64,000 nt of DNA from Sporosarcina sp. HYO08 (GTDB taxonomy: Bacteria > Bacillota > Bacilli > Bacillales_A > Planococcaceae): positions 124,001 through 188,000 of the forward strand of contig NZ_LPUT01000001.1 of NCBI RefSeq assembly GCF_001563475.1, written 5' to 3'. Shown piece by piece: positions 53,737 through 61,822 of this stretch. Below the pieces are notes generated by a model that did not search any database, was not told the DNA's origin, and saw only the letters and a program-made list of their open reading frames with translations. The position numbers and the translations under genes are program-made. Position 1 is the stretch's first letter. Each line of letters begins with the position of its first letter.

Positions 53737-54219
53737 ATGGAGAATTTATTGTACATAGCAGCAATTATCGCAGCCATTGCATTTTTAGTACTATGCATAG
53801 CGCTTGCCATCACGTTAACCTCGCTTAAGCGAACGTTGCACAGCGTTTCAGAAACGATGGATCAATTAACGGGACAGCTCGATGGCGTCACAAGAGAAAC
53901 GACGGAGCTACTTCACAAAACGAATAATTTAGCTGAAGATGTTCAGCAAAAAGCCGAAAAACTAAATTCGGTTGTCGATGCAGTTAAAGGAGTGGGTGAT
54001 TCTGTTTCTGGACTTAATGCATCGGTTCGAAAAGTATCGACATCGATCACAGAAGAAGCAGAAAAGAACAGTGAAAAAATTGCTCAAGTTGTCCAATGGA
54101 GTAATGTCGTAATCGATGTAATGGAAAAGGTGAGAGAAAGAAAAGCTCGACAATCTACGGGGTGGACAGCCTATCGTCCAAAAGAAGAACCCAAAAAACT
54201 GCCAGGCCCTAAATATTGA
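53737..54219 (+). CDS. ytxG: DUF948 general-stress protein YtxG
   Basis: The 160-residue protein has an N-terminal membrane segment (LLYIAAIIAAIAFLVLCIALAITL) and a long helical cytoplasmic or surface part with Thr/Ser-rich heptads (ETMDQLTGQLDGVTRETTELLHKTNNLAEDVQQKAEKLNSVVDAVKGVGDSV), the DUF948 pattern. Function is unknown; in Bacillus it is induced by general stress. The ATG lies 6 nt after GAGGAGGAA. A sigmaB-like promoter precedes it and ytxH follows. Confidence 0.88.
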   Translation: MENLLYIAAIIAAIAFLVLCIALAITLTSLKRTLHSVSETMDQLTGQLDGVTRETTELLHKTNNLAEDVQQKAEKLNSVVDAVKGVGDSVSGLNASVRKVSTSITEEAEKNSEKIAQVVQWSNVVIDVMEKVRERKARQSTGWTAYRPKEEPKKLPGPKY

Positions 54220-54257
54220 TTGTAAATATAATGTTCTAAACTTAGGAGGAATTGCCA

Positions 54258-54965
54258 ATGTCAACAACGAAGCCGAATTACAATGATCAACAAATGAATC
54301 AAGAGTACCAATCTAGAAAAGACTTGTATGAAAACACGTACGGTCAAGAAGCTTATTTGCCGACAAATTATCATCCTGCCCACAATGTCTATAAAGAAGA
54401 CGATGGCTCCGGCGCAGCAAGCTTTTTATATGGCGCATTGGTTGGTGGTGTCATCGGTGCGGCTGCAGCATTATTCCTGGCGCCAAAATCGGGCAGTGAA
54501 ATGAGAGAAGACTTTTCTCAACAGGCTAGTCAACTGAAAGATAAAAGTATTGAGATTAGCGCTGTCGCAAAGGAAAAAGCATCTGGATTCACATCGGTCG
54601 CAAAAGAAAAATCTGGAGAACTTTCAAAAACTTTTCAAGAACAATCCGGACAAATTGTCAATAAAGTGAAATCATTGAAACCCAAAGCTTCTATGCCAAT
54701 GGATGATGGGACAGCTTCATCCGAAGGCGAAGAGTCAATGGAATACGTTCAGCAAAAAGCGAATGATAGTGTGGACACCCTGGATGAAAATAATTTAACA
54801 GCAACGGCGGAAGCATTTAAGGATGCGGTCGCGGGCGACCAAAACCAATCACCAAGCAACCAGTCGACAAAAAATAGTAATGTTTCATATGACAATAGCG
54901 ACAATTTAGGCGACAATAAAATTACGAACCAAAATTACGTTTCTGACGTAAAAGAGGAGAAATGA
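54258..54965 (+). CDS. ytxH: YtxH-domain general-stress protein
   Basis: The 235-residue protein has the YtxH signature SFLYGALVGGVIGAAAALFLAPKSGSEMREDFSQQASQLKDK (residues about 55-95): a Gly/Ala membrane segment then a basic amphipathic helix. The rest is a low-complexity hydrophilic tail rich in Lys, Glu, Ser and Asn. B. subtilis YtxH is shorter, so the tail here is extended. AGGAGG lies 8 nt before the ATG. It is co-transcribed with ytxG; ytxJ, the third gene of the B. subtilis operon, is absent here. Confidence 0.85.
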   Translation: MSTTKPNYNDQQMNQEYQSRKDLYENTYGQEAYLPTNYHPAHNVYKEDDGSGAASFLYGALVGGVIGAAAALFLAPKSGSEMREDFSQQASQLKDKSIEISAVAKEKASGFTSVAKEKSGELSKTFQEQSGQIVNKVKSLKPKASMPMDDGTASSEGEESMEYVQQKANDSVDTLDENNLTATAEAFKDAVAGDQNQSPSNQSTKNSNVSYDNSDNLGDNKITNQNYVSDVKEEK

Positions 54966-54967
54966 GT

Positions 54968-55006
54968 GAACCTCCAACTTCCAAACCGGGGAAGTTGGAG
55001 GTTTTT
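54968..55006 (+). terminator. Terminator of ytxGH
   Basis: AACCTCCAACTTCC pairs with GGAAGTTGGAGGTT around a short loop, then T-run. Confidence 0.92.
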
Positions 55007-55030
55007 CGTTGTTTTTCGTTGTTTTTCATT
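55001..55030. repeat. Three tandem 10-bp repeats after the ytxGH terminator
   Basis: GTTTTTCGTT occurs twice, then GTTTTTCATT, directly abutting. The first copy is the T-run of the terminator, so the array may have arisen by slippage and may back up termination. Confidence 0.7.
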
Positions 55031-55047
55031 ATTATTAGAGAAACAAC

Positions 55048-55076
55048 GTGACTTTTCACAAATTTTTCATTATACT
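55048..55076 (+). promoter_or_regulatory. Promoter of aroA(G)
   Basis: GTGACT and TATACT are separated by 17 nt, about 45 nt before the start codon. Confidence 0.55.
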
Positions 55077-55123
55077 AGTTACTATTATAGATTAAGCAAA
55101 ACAACGGGGAGGAGACATACAAG

Positions 55124-56203
55124 ATGACTAATCATTTAAATGAGTTAAGAAGTCAAGTTGACGAATTAAATGTCAAAATATTAGATTTAGTCAACCAACG
55201 AACAGAAATGGTTCAAGAAATTGGGAAAGTAAAGGAAAAGCAAGGTGTTAACCGGTATGATCCAATCCGTGAAAGACAAATGCTAAATGCGTTAAAGGAA
55301 TATAATCATGGCCCTCTGCCAAATGGCGTTCTGGAGCAAATTTTTAAAGGGATCTTCATGTCTGCATTGGAGATTCAAGAAGATGAACAACGCAACGCAC
55401 TTCTCGTTTCACGTAAGCGAAAAGCAGAAGATACAATTGTTGATATTAATGGCCACCAAGTCGGAAATGGAAAACCATCTTTTATTTACGGACCATGTGC
55501 AGTTGAATCGTATGAGCAAGTATCGGCGGTTGCTCAGTCGATTAAAGCGAAAGGTCAGCCATTTATCCGCGGAGGTGCTTATAAGCCGCGTACATCACCG
55601 TACGACTTCCAAGGGCTCGGCCTGGAAGGCTTAAAGATTTTAAAGCGTGTTTCGGATGAAACGGGTCTCTCTGTTGTAACAGAGATCATTACACCATCTC
55701 ACTTAGAAGAAGCGCTGGACTACATTGATGTCATTCAAATTGGCGCGCGAAACATGCAAAACTTTGAATTGCTAAGAGAGGCGGGAATGGTGAATAAACC
55801 AGTTCTCCTTAAACGCGGTCTAGCGGCAACGATTGATGAATTCATCAATGCAGCAGAATATATTATGTCTAAAGGAAACGATCAAATTATCCTTTGTGAG
55901 CGCGGAATCCGTACGTACGAACGTGCAACGCGAAATACATTAGACATTTCTGCTGTTCCAATTTTAAAGCAAGAAACGCATTTACCAGTTTTTGTTGACG
56001 TGACACACTCGACTGGAAGAAAAGATTTGCTATTGCCAACTGCAAAAGCAGCGCTCGCTGTTGGCGCGGACGGCGTTATGGCCGAAGTTCACCCAGATCC
56101 AGCTGTTGCATTGTCCGATTCTGCACAGCAAATGGACTTGAAGCAATTTGATGAATTTTACGAACAACTAAACCAGTATATGAAAACACACCACACGGTT
56201 TAA
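55124..56203 (+). CDS. aroA: Bifunctional 3-deoxy-7-phosphoheptulonate synthase / chorismate mutase
   Basis: The 359-residue fusion has an AroQ chorismate mutase at residues 1-90 ([47 protein letters not shown]), which also serves as the regulatory domain. A DAHP synthase barrel occupies residues about 100-359, with [36 protein letters not shown] and the metal-site sequences [12 protein letters not shown] and [16 protein letters not shown]. It catalyses the first step of the shikimate pathway. B. subtilis calls it aroA; aroG is a common synonym. GGGAGGAG precedes the ATG. Confidence 0.95.
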   Translation: MTNHLNELRSQVDELNVKILDLVNQRTEMVQEIGKVKEKQGVNRYDPIRERQMLNALKEYNHGPLPNGVLEQIFKGIFMSALEIQEDEQRNALLVSRKRKAEDTIVDINGHQVGNGKPSFIYGPCAVESYEQVSAVAQSIKAKGQPFIRGGAYKPRTSPYDFQGLGLEGLKILKRVSDETGLSVVTEIITPSHLEEALDYIDVIQIGARNMQNFELLREAGMVNKPVLLKRGLAATIDEFINAAEYIMSKGNDQIILCERGIRTYERATRNTLDISAVPILKQETHLPVFVDVTHSTGRKDLLLPTAKAALAVGADGVMAEVHPDPAVALSDSAQQMDLKQFDEFYEQLNQYMKTHHTV

Positions 56204-56211
56204 AACATTGA

Positions 56212-56243
56212 TGCCGGAACTTTCATAGTTCCGGCTTTTTGTT
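56212..56243 (+). terminator. Terminator of aroA(G)
   Basis: GCCGGAACT pairs perfectly with AGTTCCGGC around a 5-nt loop, then five T. Confidence 0.92.
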
Positions 56244-56281
56244 TATAATAAAGGTAAAGATTAGGAGAGGAGTCATTTCAA

Positions 56282-57283
56282 ATGGCAGTAACAATTTACG
56301 ACGTTGCTAGGGAGGCGAACGTTTCGATGGCGACGGTTTCACGCGTCGTAAATGGCAATCCGAACGTAAAACCCGAAACACGAAAAAAAGTACTTAATTG
56401 TATCGAGCGGCTTGGCTATCGTCCGAATGCTGTAGCACGGGGGCTTGCAAGTAAAAAGACAACAACGGTTGGTGTGATCGTTCCGGATATCTCGAAAAGT
56501 TTTTACTCGGAACTTTCAAGAGGGATTGCCGATGTGGCGACGATGTATGAATATAATATTATCCTTTCGAATTCTGATGAGCGGACAACAAGAGAGGTGG
56601 AGTTAATCGAAGACCACCTCGGTAAACAAGTGGACGGGCTCATTTTTTTAAGTGATTCGATCTCCGAAGATGTACGGAAAGAAATGTCTACCGCGAATGT
56701 ACCGATTGTCCTTGCCGGAATTCCGGATTTAGAAAAAAAGTTAGCGTCAGTTAGTATCGACTATGAAGAAGGGGCATATGTTGCAGTTACGAAGTTAATC
56801 GAAAGCGGCCATAAAAAAATTGTTTTCGTATCGGGACCATTCGCACGGGATATGAACGGTGTCTATAAAAAAGCAGGCTATATACGTGCTTTAAAAGACG
56901 CTGGCATCGAAGTGAACGAAGATTATATTGTCGAAATTGGCGACACGTATGAAAGTGCTTATGAAGGTTGGAAAGAAATTAAAGGGCTGCCGGGTGATCC
57001 GACGGGGCTGTTTGTCAGCAATGACAAGCTTGCGGCCGGCATAGTAAATGGATTACGTGACGATGGCTTGAATGTACCTGGTGATTATGATCTCATTTGT
57101 TTTGAGCATTCTAACCTTGTGAACATTGTACGTCCGCAGTTAACGACAATTGTTGTGCCACTTTATGATTTAGGCGCGGTGGCAATGCGCTTACTCACAA
57201 AATTAATGAATGGCGAAGAGGTTGAAGAGGAGCAAGTCATTCTGCCGTTTCGGGTAGAAGACCGTCATTCCATAAAGTCGTAA
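56282..57283 (+). CDS. ccpA: Catabolite control protein A
   Basis: The 333-residue LacI/GalR regulator begins VTIYDVAREANVSMATVSRVVNGNPNVKPETRKKVLNCIERLGYRPNAVARGLASKKT, with the CcpA-type recognition helix and hinge. The effector domain includes the region that contacts HPr-Ser-P (YKKAGYIRALKDAGI). It binds cre sites to control carbon metabolism genes. AGGAGAGGAG lies before the ATG. The position between aroA(G) and acuC is conserved in Bacillus, except that motPS is absent here. Confidence 0.95.
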   Translation: MAVTIYDVAREANVSMATVSRVVNGNPNVKPETRKKVLNCIERLGYRPNAVARGLASKKTTTVGVIVPDISKSFYSELSRGIADVATMYEYNIILSNSDERTTREVELIEDHLGKQVDGLIFLSDSISEDVRKEMSTANVPIVLAGIPDLEKKLASVSIDYEEGAYVAVTKLIESGHKKIVFVSGPFARDMNGVYKKAGYIRALKDAGIEVNEDYIVEIGDTYESAYEGWKEIKGLPGDPTGLFVSNDKLAAGIVNGLRDDGLNVPGDYDLICFEHSNLVNIVRPQLTTIVVPLYDLGAVAMRLLTKLMNGEEVEEEQVILPFRVEDRHSIKS

Positions 57284-57284
57284 A

Positions 57285-57331
57285 AAAAGCAATTCTTCCA
57301 AAACCATAGCGGCCAGGGAGAATTGCTTTTT
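57285..57331. terminator. Bidirectional terminator between ccpA and acuC
   Basis: AAAAAGCAATTCTTCC pairs with GGGAGAATTGCTTTTT with one mismatch around a loop of about 15 nt. Confidence 0.88.
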
Positions 57332-57340
57332 GTCATTTAT

Positions 57341-58510
57341 TTATTTCTTAGATTCATTGCGTATCAAATGTAAGGCACGTTCAAGCATTTGCGCATTTTT
57401 TTCCGTTATTTCAGCTTTTCTTGGGATTGGCTCATACAGTGGGGTCGGGTCCTCCCATGTTGGAATAAAAGGGACTGGCGCTTCTTCTTGCCATTTGGAC
57501 AGCCATGATGCTGGCAATGGACCTATCGGCGTCGGAAGCTGTTTCATGGCAAACCAAATATGTGCCCATGCTCTAGGGACAACACGCCAGATATCGTATC
57601 CGCCGCCGCCAACGGCAATCCAGCGTCCCTCACAATATTGATCAGCCATTTCTTTTGCGAACCTCGGAATTTCACGGTAAAGATTCATCGTTCCGTATAG
57701 ATGTGTCAAAGGGTCAAAATAATGGGCATCGGCCCCATTTTGCGTTAAAATGACATCCGGTTTAAAATATTCCGTGACTTCTTTGAATGCTGTTTTATAA
57801 ATGGATAAAAATGATTCGTCTTCCGTAAAGGCATCGATTGGAAAATTAAAAGACGTTCCGTATCCTCCGCCATTTCCGCGTTCTGTAACTGCACCTGTTC
57901 CGGGAAATAAATAACGTCCCGTTTCGTGAATAGAAAAAGTGCAAATGTCTGGTTCATCATAAAAGCTCCATTGTACACCATCGCCATGATGTGCATCGGT
58001 ATCTATATAAAGCACGCGAACGCCGTATTTTTTACGGATATATTCAATGGCAACTGAACTGTCATTGTATACACAAAATCCGGAAGCTTTCCCTTTAAAG
58101 CCATGATGCAACCCACCACCTAGGTTTAATGCATGTTTGGCGCGTCCTTCCATGACTTCATCGACGGCGGTTAATGTTCCGCCGACGAGGTAAGCGCTTG
58201 CATCATGCATGTTCGGAAAAATAGGTGTATCTTCCGTGCCGATACCATATAAAATCCCTTCATTTTCTTGAAGTTCTCCACGTCCGGCCTTTTTAACAAT
58301 TTCTATATAGGCGGGATCGTGAGCGAGCAGCAGCTCTTCATCCGTTGCGATGCGGGGTGTGACGATGTCCGCGTTTTGAATTGCGCCCGTTTTTTTGAGC
58401 AAATCCAATGTGAGGACAATTCGTTTTTGGTTGAACGGATGTGTATCGGAAAAAGAATAGCTTAGCTGATCTTCTGAAAAGATAAATACAGCATCTTTCA
58501 TTTTACTCAT
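57341..58510 (-). CDS. acuC: Acetoin utilization protein AcuC, class I lysine deacetylase
   Basis: The 389-residue enzyme has the arginase/deacetylase fold: LGGGLHHGFKGKASGFCVYNDSSVAIEYI, then VLYIDTDAHHGDGVQWSFYD with zinc and catalytic His/Asp residues near 170-185, and VILTQNGADAHYFDPL. AcuC removes acetyl groups from AcsA, restoring its activity. The ATG overlaps the acuB stop as ATGA, so translation is coupled; a longer in-frame start lies inside acuB. It is the last gene of acuABC. Confidence 0.93.
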   Translation of the reverse strand: MSKMKDAVFIFSEDQLSYSFSDTHPFNQKRIVLTLDLLKKTGAIQNADIVTPRIATDEELLLAHDPAYIEIVKKAGRGELQENEGILYGIGTEDTPIFPNMHDASAYLVGGTLTAVDEVMEGRAKHALNLGGGLHHGFKGKASGFCVYNDSSVAIEYIRKKYGVRVLYIDTDAHHGDGVQWSFYDEPDICTFSIHETGRYLFPGTGAVTERGNGGGYGTSFNFPIDAFTEDESFLSIYKTAFKEVTEYFKPDVILTQNGADAHYFDPLTHLYGTMNLYREIPRFAKEMADQYCEGRWIAVGGGGYDIWRVVPRAWAHIWFAMKQLPTPIGPLPASWLSKWQEEAPVPFIPTWEDPTPLYEPIPRKAEITEKNAQMLERALHLIRNESKK

Positions 58511-59154
58511 TGATTCATTCCCGGAAAGTTTGGCCAAAGGACATCAAACCCGCGATCTTTGAGTCCGTTGATAATATGTAGTGGATTCATAGAATTGATC
58601 CGAATAACAAGAATTCTATTCGAAGCATTTTCCTGATCTGGATAGACAAGGATACTTAGGACATTTGTCTTCAACTCATAGAAAACCTTTGAAACTTCAA
58701 AAAGAATGCCCGGCTCATTTGGCACTTTAATTTCAATTTGGGAGCCGGGTTGATGAGCACCGGTTAATTCAATATATTTATATAACAAGTCTGTTTCTGT
58801 AATAATGCCTACTAACTTATGATTTGAAATGATTGGAAGCGAGCCAATTTTGTTGTCGTAGAAAATAACAGCAGCTTCTTCTACGAAGTCCATTGGATGG
58901 CCCACGATCGGATTTTTGGTCATCACTTCAGCAAGGGGCGTTTCGTAAGCAGCCGCTTTGTTTTGTTCCGCAAAAGATGACGGTACAACTCCTTTTAAAT
59001 CTCGGTCTGACAAAATGCCAACGAGCGTGTCATCATCTGTTAAAATGGGCAGATGGCGAATCCTCTCGTTGCGCATAATAAGCAATGCATCTTGTACAGT
59101 GTGAGTGGGAGAAAGTGTTAAGACATCTTTTTTCATAATTTCTTCGATTAACAT
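58507..59154 (-). CDS. acuB: Acetoin utilization protein AcuB, CBS and ACT domains
   Basis: The 215-residue protein has two CBS motifs: residues 1-60 (MKKDVLTLSPTHTVQDALLIMRNERIRHLPILTDDDTLVGILSDRDL) and about 75-130 (VMTKNPIVGHPMDFVEEAAVIFYDNKIGSLPIISNHKLVGIITETDLL). A C-terminal ACT domain follows (IEIKVPNEPGILFEVSKVFYELKTNVLSILVYPD). CBS pairs sense adenine nucleotides; the partner is not established. GGAGGTG lies 6 nt before the ATG. Confidence 0.93.
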   Translation of the reverse strand: MLIEEIMKKDVLTLSPTHTVQDALLIMRNERIRHLPILTDDDTLVGILSDRDLKGVVPSSFAEQNKAAAYETPLAEVMTKNPIVGHPMDFVEEAAVIFYDNKIGSLPIISNHKLVGIITETDLLYKYIELTGAHQPGSQIEIKVPNEPGILFEVSKVFYELKTNVLSILVYPDQENASNRILVIRINSMNPLHIINGLKDRGFDVLWPNFPGMNQ

Positions 59155-59171
59155 CTAAACACCTCCAAATA

Positions 59172-59804
59172 TTAGTACATGAACCGATTGATGAAGCGTA
59201 GGCTATCGAATTGTTGGATCGATTCCTGGTCAATGCGCTCCCCAATTCTTGCCATTAAACAATTAGCTGGATGAGAGCTAATTTCAGGATCATCTGTTGC
59301 GTAATATTCCAATCCGCCTGCACTCATCATTTTCTCCATTATTTTTCTATATTCCCAAACATTGAGTTTTGTCCCTTTTAAGTCCCAATGCCAGTAATAT
59401 TCTGTCGTTAAAATGATATAGTCTTCCATTGCATCATCCATCATGGACACTTCTAGTAGTGCTTTACCGACGCCGCCTTCACGAAACTTTGGGATGATTT
59501 CTATTGCACCGAGTTCTATTAAATTTTTCATATTACCTTGCGACCATCGCTCAAGCGGATCTGGATATAAAAATGTTACATATCCAACAATCACATTTCG
59601 ATCACGGACAATGATGATTCGTCCTTCCGGCAATTGCGCAATTTCAATTAATGCCTGATGTTGTTGGTCGGAAGGACGAAAAGCGATAAGTTCTTTGTGG
59701 AACTCAAGATTGGTCAATTCTGTTGGAGAAATGGGACCCTCTACAATAACCGCACCATTTTTATGCTTAACTTCCATAGCATTATACGTTTTAATATGTT
59801 TCAC
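59172..59804 (-). CDS. acuA: AcsA acetyltransferase AcuA
   Basis: The 210-residue GNAT-type enzyme has YNAMEVKHKNGAVIVEGPISPTELTNLEFHKELIAFRPS, shared with B. subtilis AcuA. The acetyl-CoA site is in LGAIEIIPKFREGGVGKALLEVSM near residue 125. It acetylates the catalytic-loop lysine of AcsA and switches it off. I take GTG as start (MKHIKTYN), 6 nt after AAGGCGGTGG; this gives exactly the B. subtilis length. It is divergent from acsA. Confidence 0.92.
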   Translation of the reverse strand: MKHIKTYNAMEVKHKNGAVIVEGPISPTELTNLEFHKELIAFRPSDQQHQALIEIAQLPEGRIIIVRDRNVIVGYVTFLYPDPLERWSQGNMKNLIELGAIEIIPKFREGGVGKALLEVSMMDDAMEDYIILTTEYYWHWDLKGTKLNVWEYRKIMEKMMSAGGLEYYATDDPEISSHPANCLMARIGERIDQESIQQFDSLRFINRFMY

Positions 59805-59820
59805 AGTTTTCCACCGCCTT

Positions 59821-59843
59821 ACTAAAGTACATATACTTTTAGT
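59821..59843. promoter_or_regulatory. Inverted repeat in the acuA-acsA divergent promoter region
   Basis: ACTAAAGTA and TACTTTTAGT are inverted with a 1-nt bulge around CATA, just upstream of acuA. On the minus strand TTGTTG and TACTTT are 17 nt apart across it, so it may overlap the acuABC promoter. I found no convincing cre site in this 169-bp gap. Confidence 0.35.
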
Positions 59844-59973
59844 ATACAACAAACACACAAATAATGGATGCTTCTGTATTTTTGAAAAGTTTATTAAGAA
59901 GACAAAAAGAGTTGGTAAATTTGGAGAAAAATGATGTACAATGGAAATATTAATTTTTGGAAGGGTGAAATGT

Positions 59974-61692
59974 ATGGTAGTTAAAACATTACCGGTTGTT
60001 CAGGGGAATTATCAATTGGGGGATTATAATTCTGCAGTGCAACAATTCAACTGGTCAGACATCGAAAAAGAATTTAGTTGGCATGAAACAGGGCGTGTGA
60101 ATATTGCCCATGAAGCGGTAGATCGTCATGCGAATTCATTCCGAAAAAACAAAGTGGCACTCTATTTCCAAGATCCAAACAGAAAAGAGGCCTATACGTA
60201 TGACCAAATGAAACGCATGTCTAATAAAGCAGCTAATGTATTGTCCAATCATTCTTCACTTGAAAAAGGGGATCGGATTTTCATTTTTATGCCGAGATCT
60301 CCGGAACTGTACTTTTCATTATTAGGTGCATTAAAAGTTGGCGCAATTGTTGGACCACTTTTTGAGGCATTTATGGAAGGTGCTGTATACGATCGACTAT
60401 CTGACAGTGAAGCAAAGGTATTAATTACAACACCGGAACTTTTAAACCGTGTGCCAATTGAAAAATTACCGCATTTAAAGACGGTATTTCTTGTCGGAGA
60501 CAACGTTGAGGAGAAGGGAATCTTCGTTGATTTCAATAAATATATGAAAGAAGCTTCGTCTAAATTTGATGTTGTATGGCTCGATCGTGAGTCCCCAACA
60601 TTACTTCACTATACATCCGGCTCGACAGGCAAGCCGAAAGGGATTGTGCATGTTCAAGAAGCGATGGTGCAACAATTGCAAACGACGCGCTGGGTACTCG
60701 ATTTAAGAGATGAAGATGTGTTCTGGTGCACGGCGGATCCGGGCTGGATTACCGGGACTGCCTATGGTATTTTCGGTCCGATGATTGCGGGTGCAACGAG
60801 TCTAGTATTAGGCGGCAGATTCTCAACAGATGCTTGGTATCAAGCAATCGAAGAATATGGTGTAACCGTTTGGTACAGCGCACCAACAGCATTCCGTATG
60901 TTAATGGGAGCTGGAGAAGGTCCATTGAGCAAGTATGATCTTTCTTCACTGCGCCATATTTTATCTGTAGGAGAGCCGCTAAATCCAGAAGTCATTCGAT
61001 GGGGAATGGATGTTTTTAACTTACGGATCCATGATACTTGGTGGATGACGGAAACGGGTGCGCAAACGATTTGTAACTTTGGTTCTTTGCCGATTAAACC
61101 AGGCTCGATGGGTAAACCAGTTCCGGGAATTGAAGTGGCAATCGTGGATAACCAAGGAAATGTGCTGCCGCCAAACCGTATGGGGAACTTGGCGATTAAA
61201 AAAGGTTGGCCCGCTATGATGCGTCAAATTTGGAACAACCAAGAGAAGTATGATTCTTATTTCTTGAATAACGAATGGTATGTTTCTGGGGATTCAGCCT
61301 ATATGGATGAGGAGGGTTATTTCTTCTTCCAAGGCCGTGTCGATGATGTCATTATGACGAGCGGCGAACGTGTCGGACCGTTCGAAGTCGAAAGCAAGTT
61401 GCTAGAACACCCAGCAATTGTTGAAGCGGGTGTCATTGGTAAGCCTGATCCGATTCGCGGTGAAGTCATCAAAGCATTCGTTGCCTTGCATGATGGCTAT
61501 GAACCTTCTGAGGAATTGGAAGAAGATATTAAACAATTCGTCAAAAAAGGGCTTGCAGCACATGCTGCACCTCGTGAAATTGAATTTAAGGACAAGCTGC
61601 CTAAAACACGCAGCGGTAAAATTATGCGACGCGTGTTGAAAGCTTGGGAGCTTAATTTGCCGACAGGTGATTTGTCGACGATGGAAGATTGA
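59974..61692 (+). CDS. acsA: Acetyl-CoA synthetase
   Basis: The 572-residue adenylate-forming enzyme has the P-loop LLHYTSGSTGKPKGIVHVQ near residue 210, WWMTETGAQTICNF near residue 355 and SGERVGPFEVES near residue 470. In the C-terminal motif TRSGKIMRR the catalytic lysine falls at residue 549. Length and lysine position equal B. subtilis AcsA, where Lys549 is acetylated by AcuA and deacetylated by AcuC and a sirtuin. It activates acetate to acetyl-CoA. GGAAGGGTGA lies 5 nt before the ATG; earlier in-frame codons lack a site. Confidence 0.95.
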   Translation: MVVKTLPVVQGNYQLGDYNSAVQQFNWSDIEKEFSWHETGRVNIAHEAVDRHANSFRKNKVALYFQDPNRKEAYTYDQMKRMSNKAANVLSNHSSLEKGDRIFIFMPRSPELYFSLLGALKVGAIVGPLFEAFMEGAVYDRLSDSEAKVLITTPELLNRVPIEKLPHLKTVFLVGDNVEEKGIFVDFNKYMKEASSKFDVVWLDRESPTLLHYTSGSTGKPKGIVHVQEAMVQQLQTTRWVLDLRDEDVFWCTADPGWITGTAYGIFGPMIAGATSLVLGGRFSTDAWYQAIEEYGVTVWYSAPTAFRMLMGAGEGPLSKYDLSSLRHILSVGEPLNPEVIRWGMDVFNLRIHDTWWMTETGAQTICNFGSLPIKPGSMGKPVPGIEVAIVDNQGNVLPPNRMGNLAIKKGWPAMMRQIWNNQEKYDSYFLNNEWYVSGDSAYMDEEGYFFFQGRVDDVIMTSGERVGPFEVESKLLEHPAIVEAGVIGKPDPIRGEVIKAFVALHDGYEPSEELEEDIKQFVKKGLAAHAAPREIEFKDKLPKTRSGKIMRRVLKAWELNLPTGDLSTMED

Positions 61693-61703
61693 TAAATTTT
61701 ATG

Positions 61704-61737
61704 AAGCATGTCTACTGTAATGGTGGACATGCTTTTT
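61704..61737 (+). terminator. Terminator of acsA
   Basis: AAGCATGTC pairs with GACATGCTT, followed by T residues; an additional inner pairing is possible. Confidence 0.85.
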
Positions 61738-61756
61738 GTGAAAATAGTAAAAATCA

Positions 61757-61822
61757 AAACAGCGGGGCTGTCCTAGAAGTGCCTGGCACTTTGTTTTAGG
61801 ACGGCCTCGCTGTTTTTTTTAT
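61757..61822. terminator. Bidirectional terminator with embedded GTGCCTGGCAC palindrome
   Basis: Outer arms AAACAGCGGGGCTGTCCTA and TTAGGACGGCCTCGCTGTTT pair with few mismatches. The loop carries AAGTGCCTGGCACTT, a perfect palindrome around one T, shared with the long hairpin at 4046-4140. Eight T follow on the plus strand; on the minus strand it ends the PBP gene. Confidence 0.85.

Noticed and set aside
57330..57641. 103-residue plus-strand frame opposite acuC
   Set aside because: It is the antisense of a well-supported deacetylase gene and overlaps its terminator.
59805..59973. Possible cre site in the acuA-acsA promoter region
   Set aside because: TTGAAAAGTTTATTA near 59882 lacks the central CG of the cre consensus; I could not find a better match by eye.
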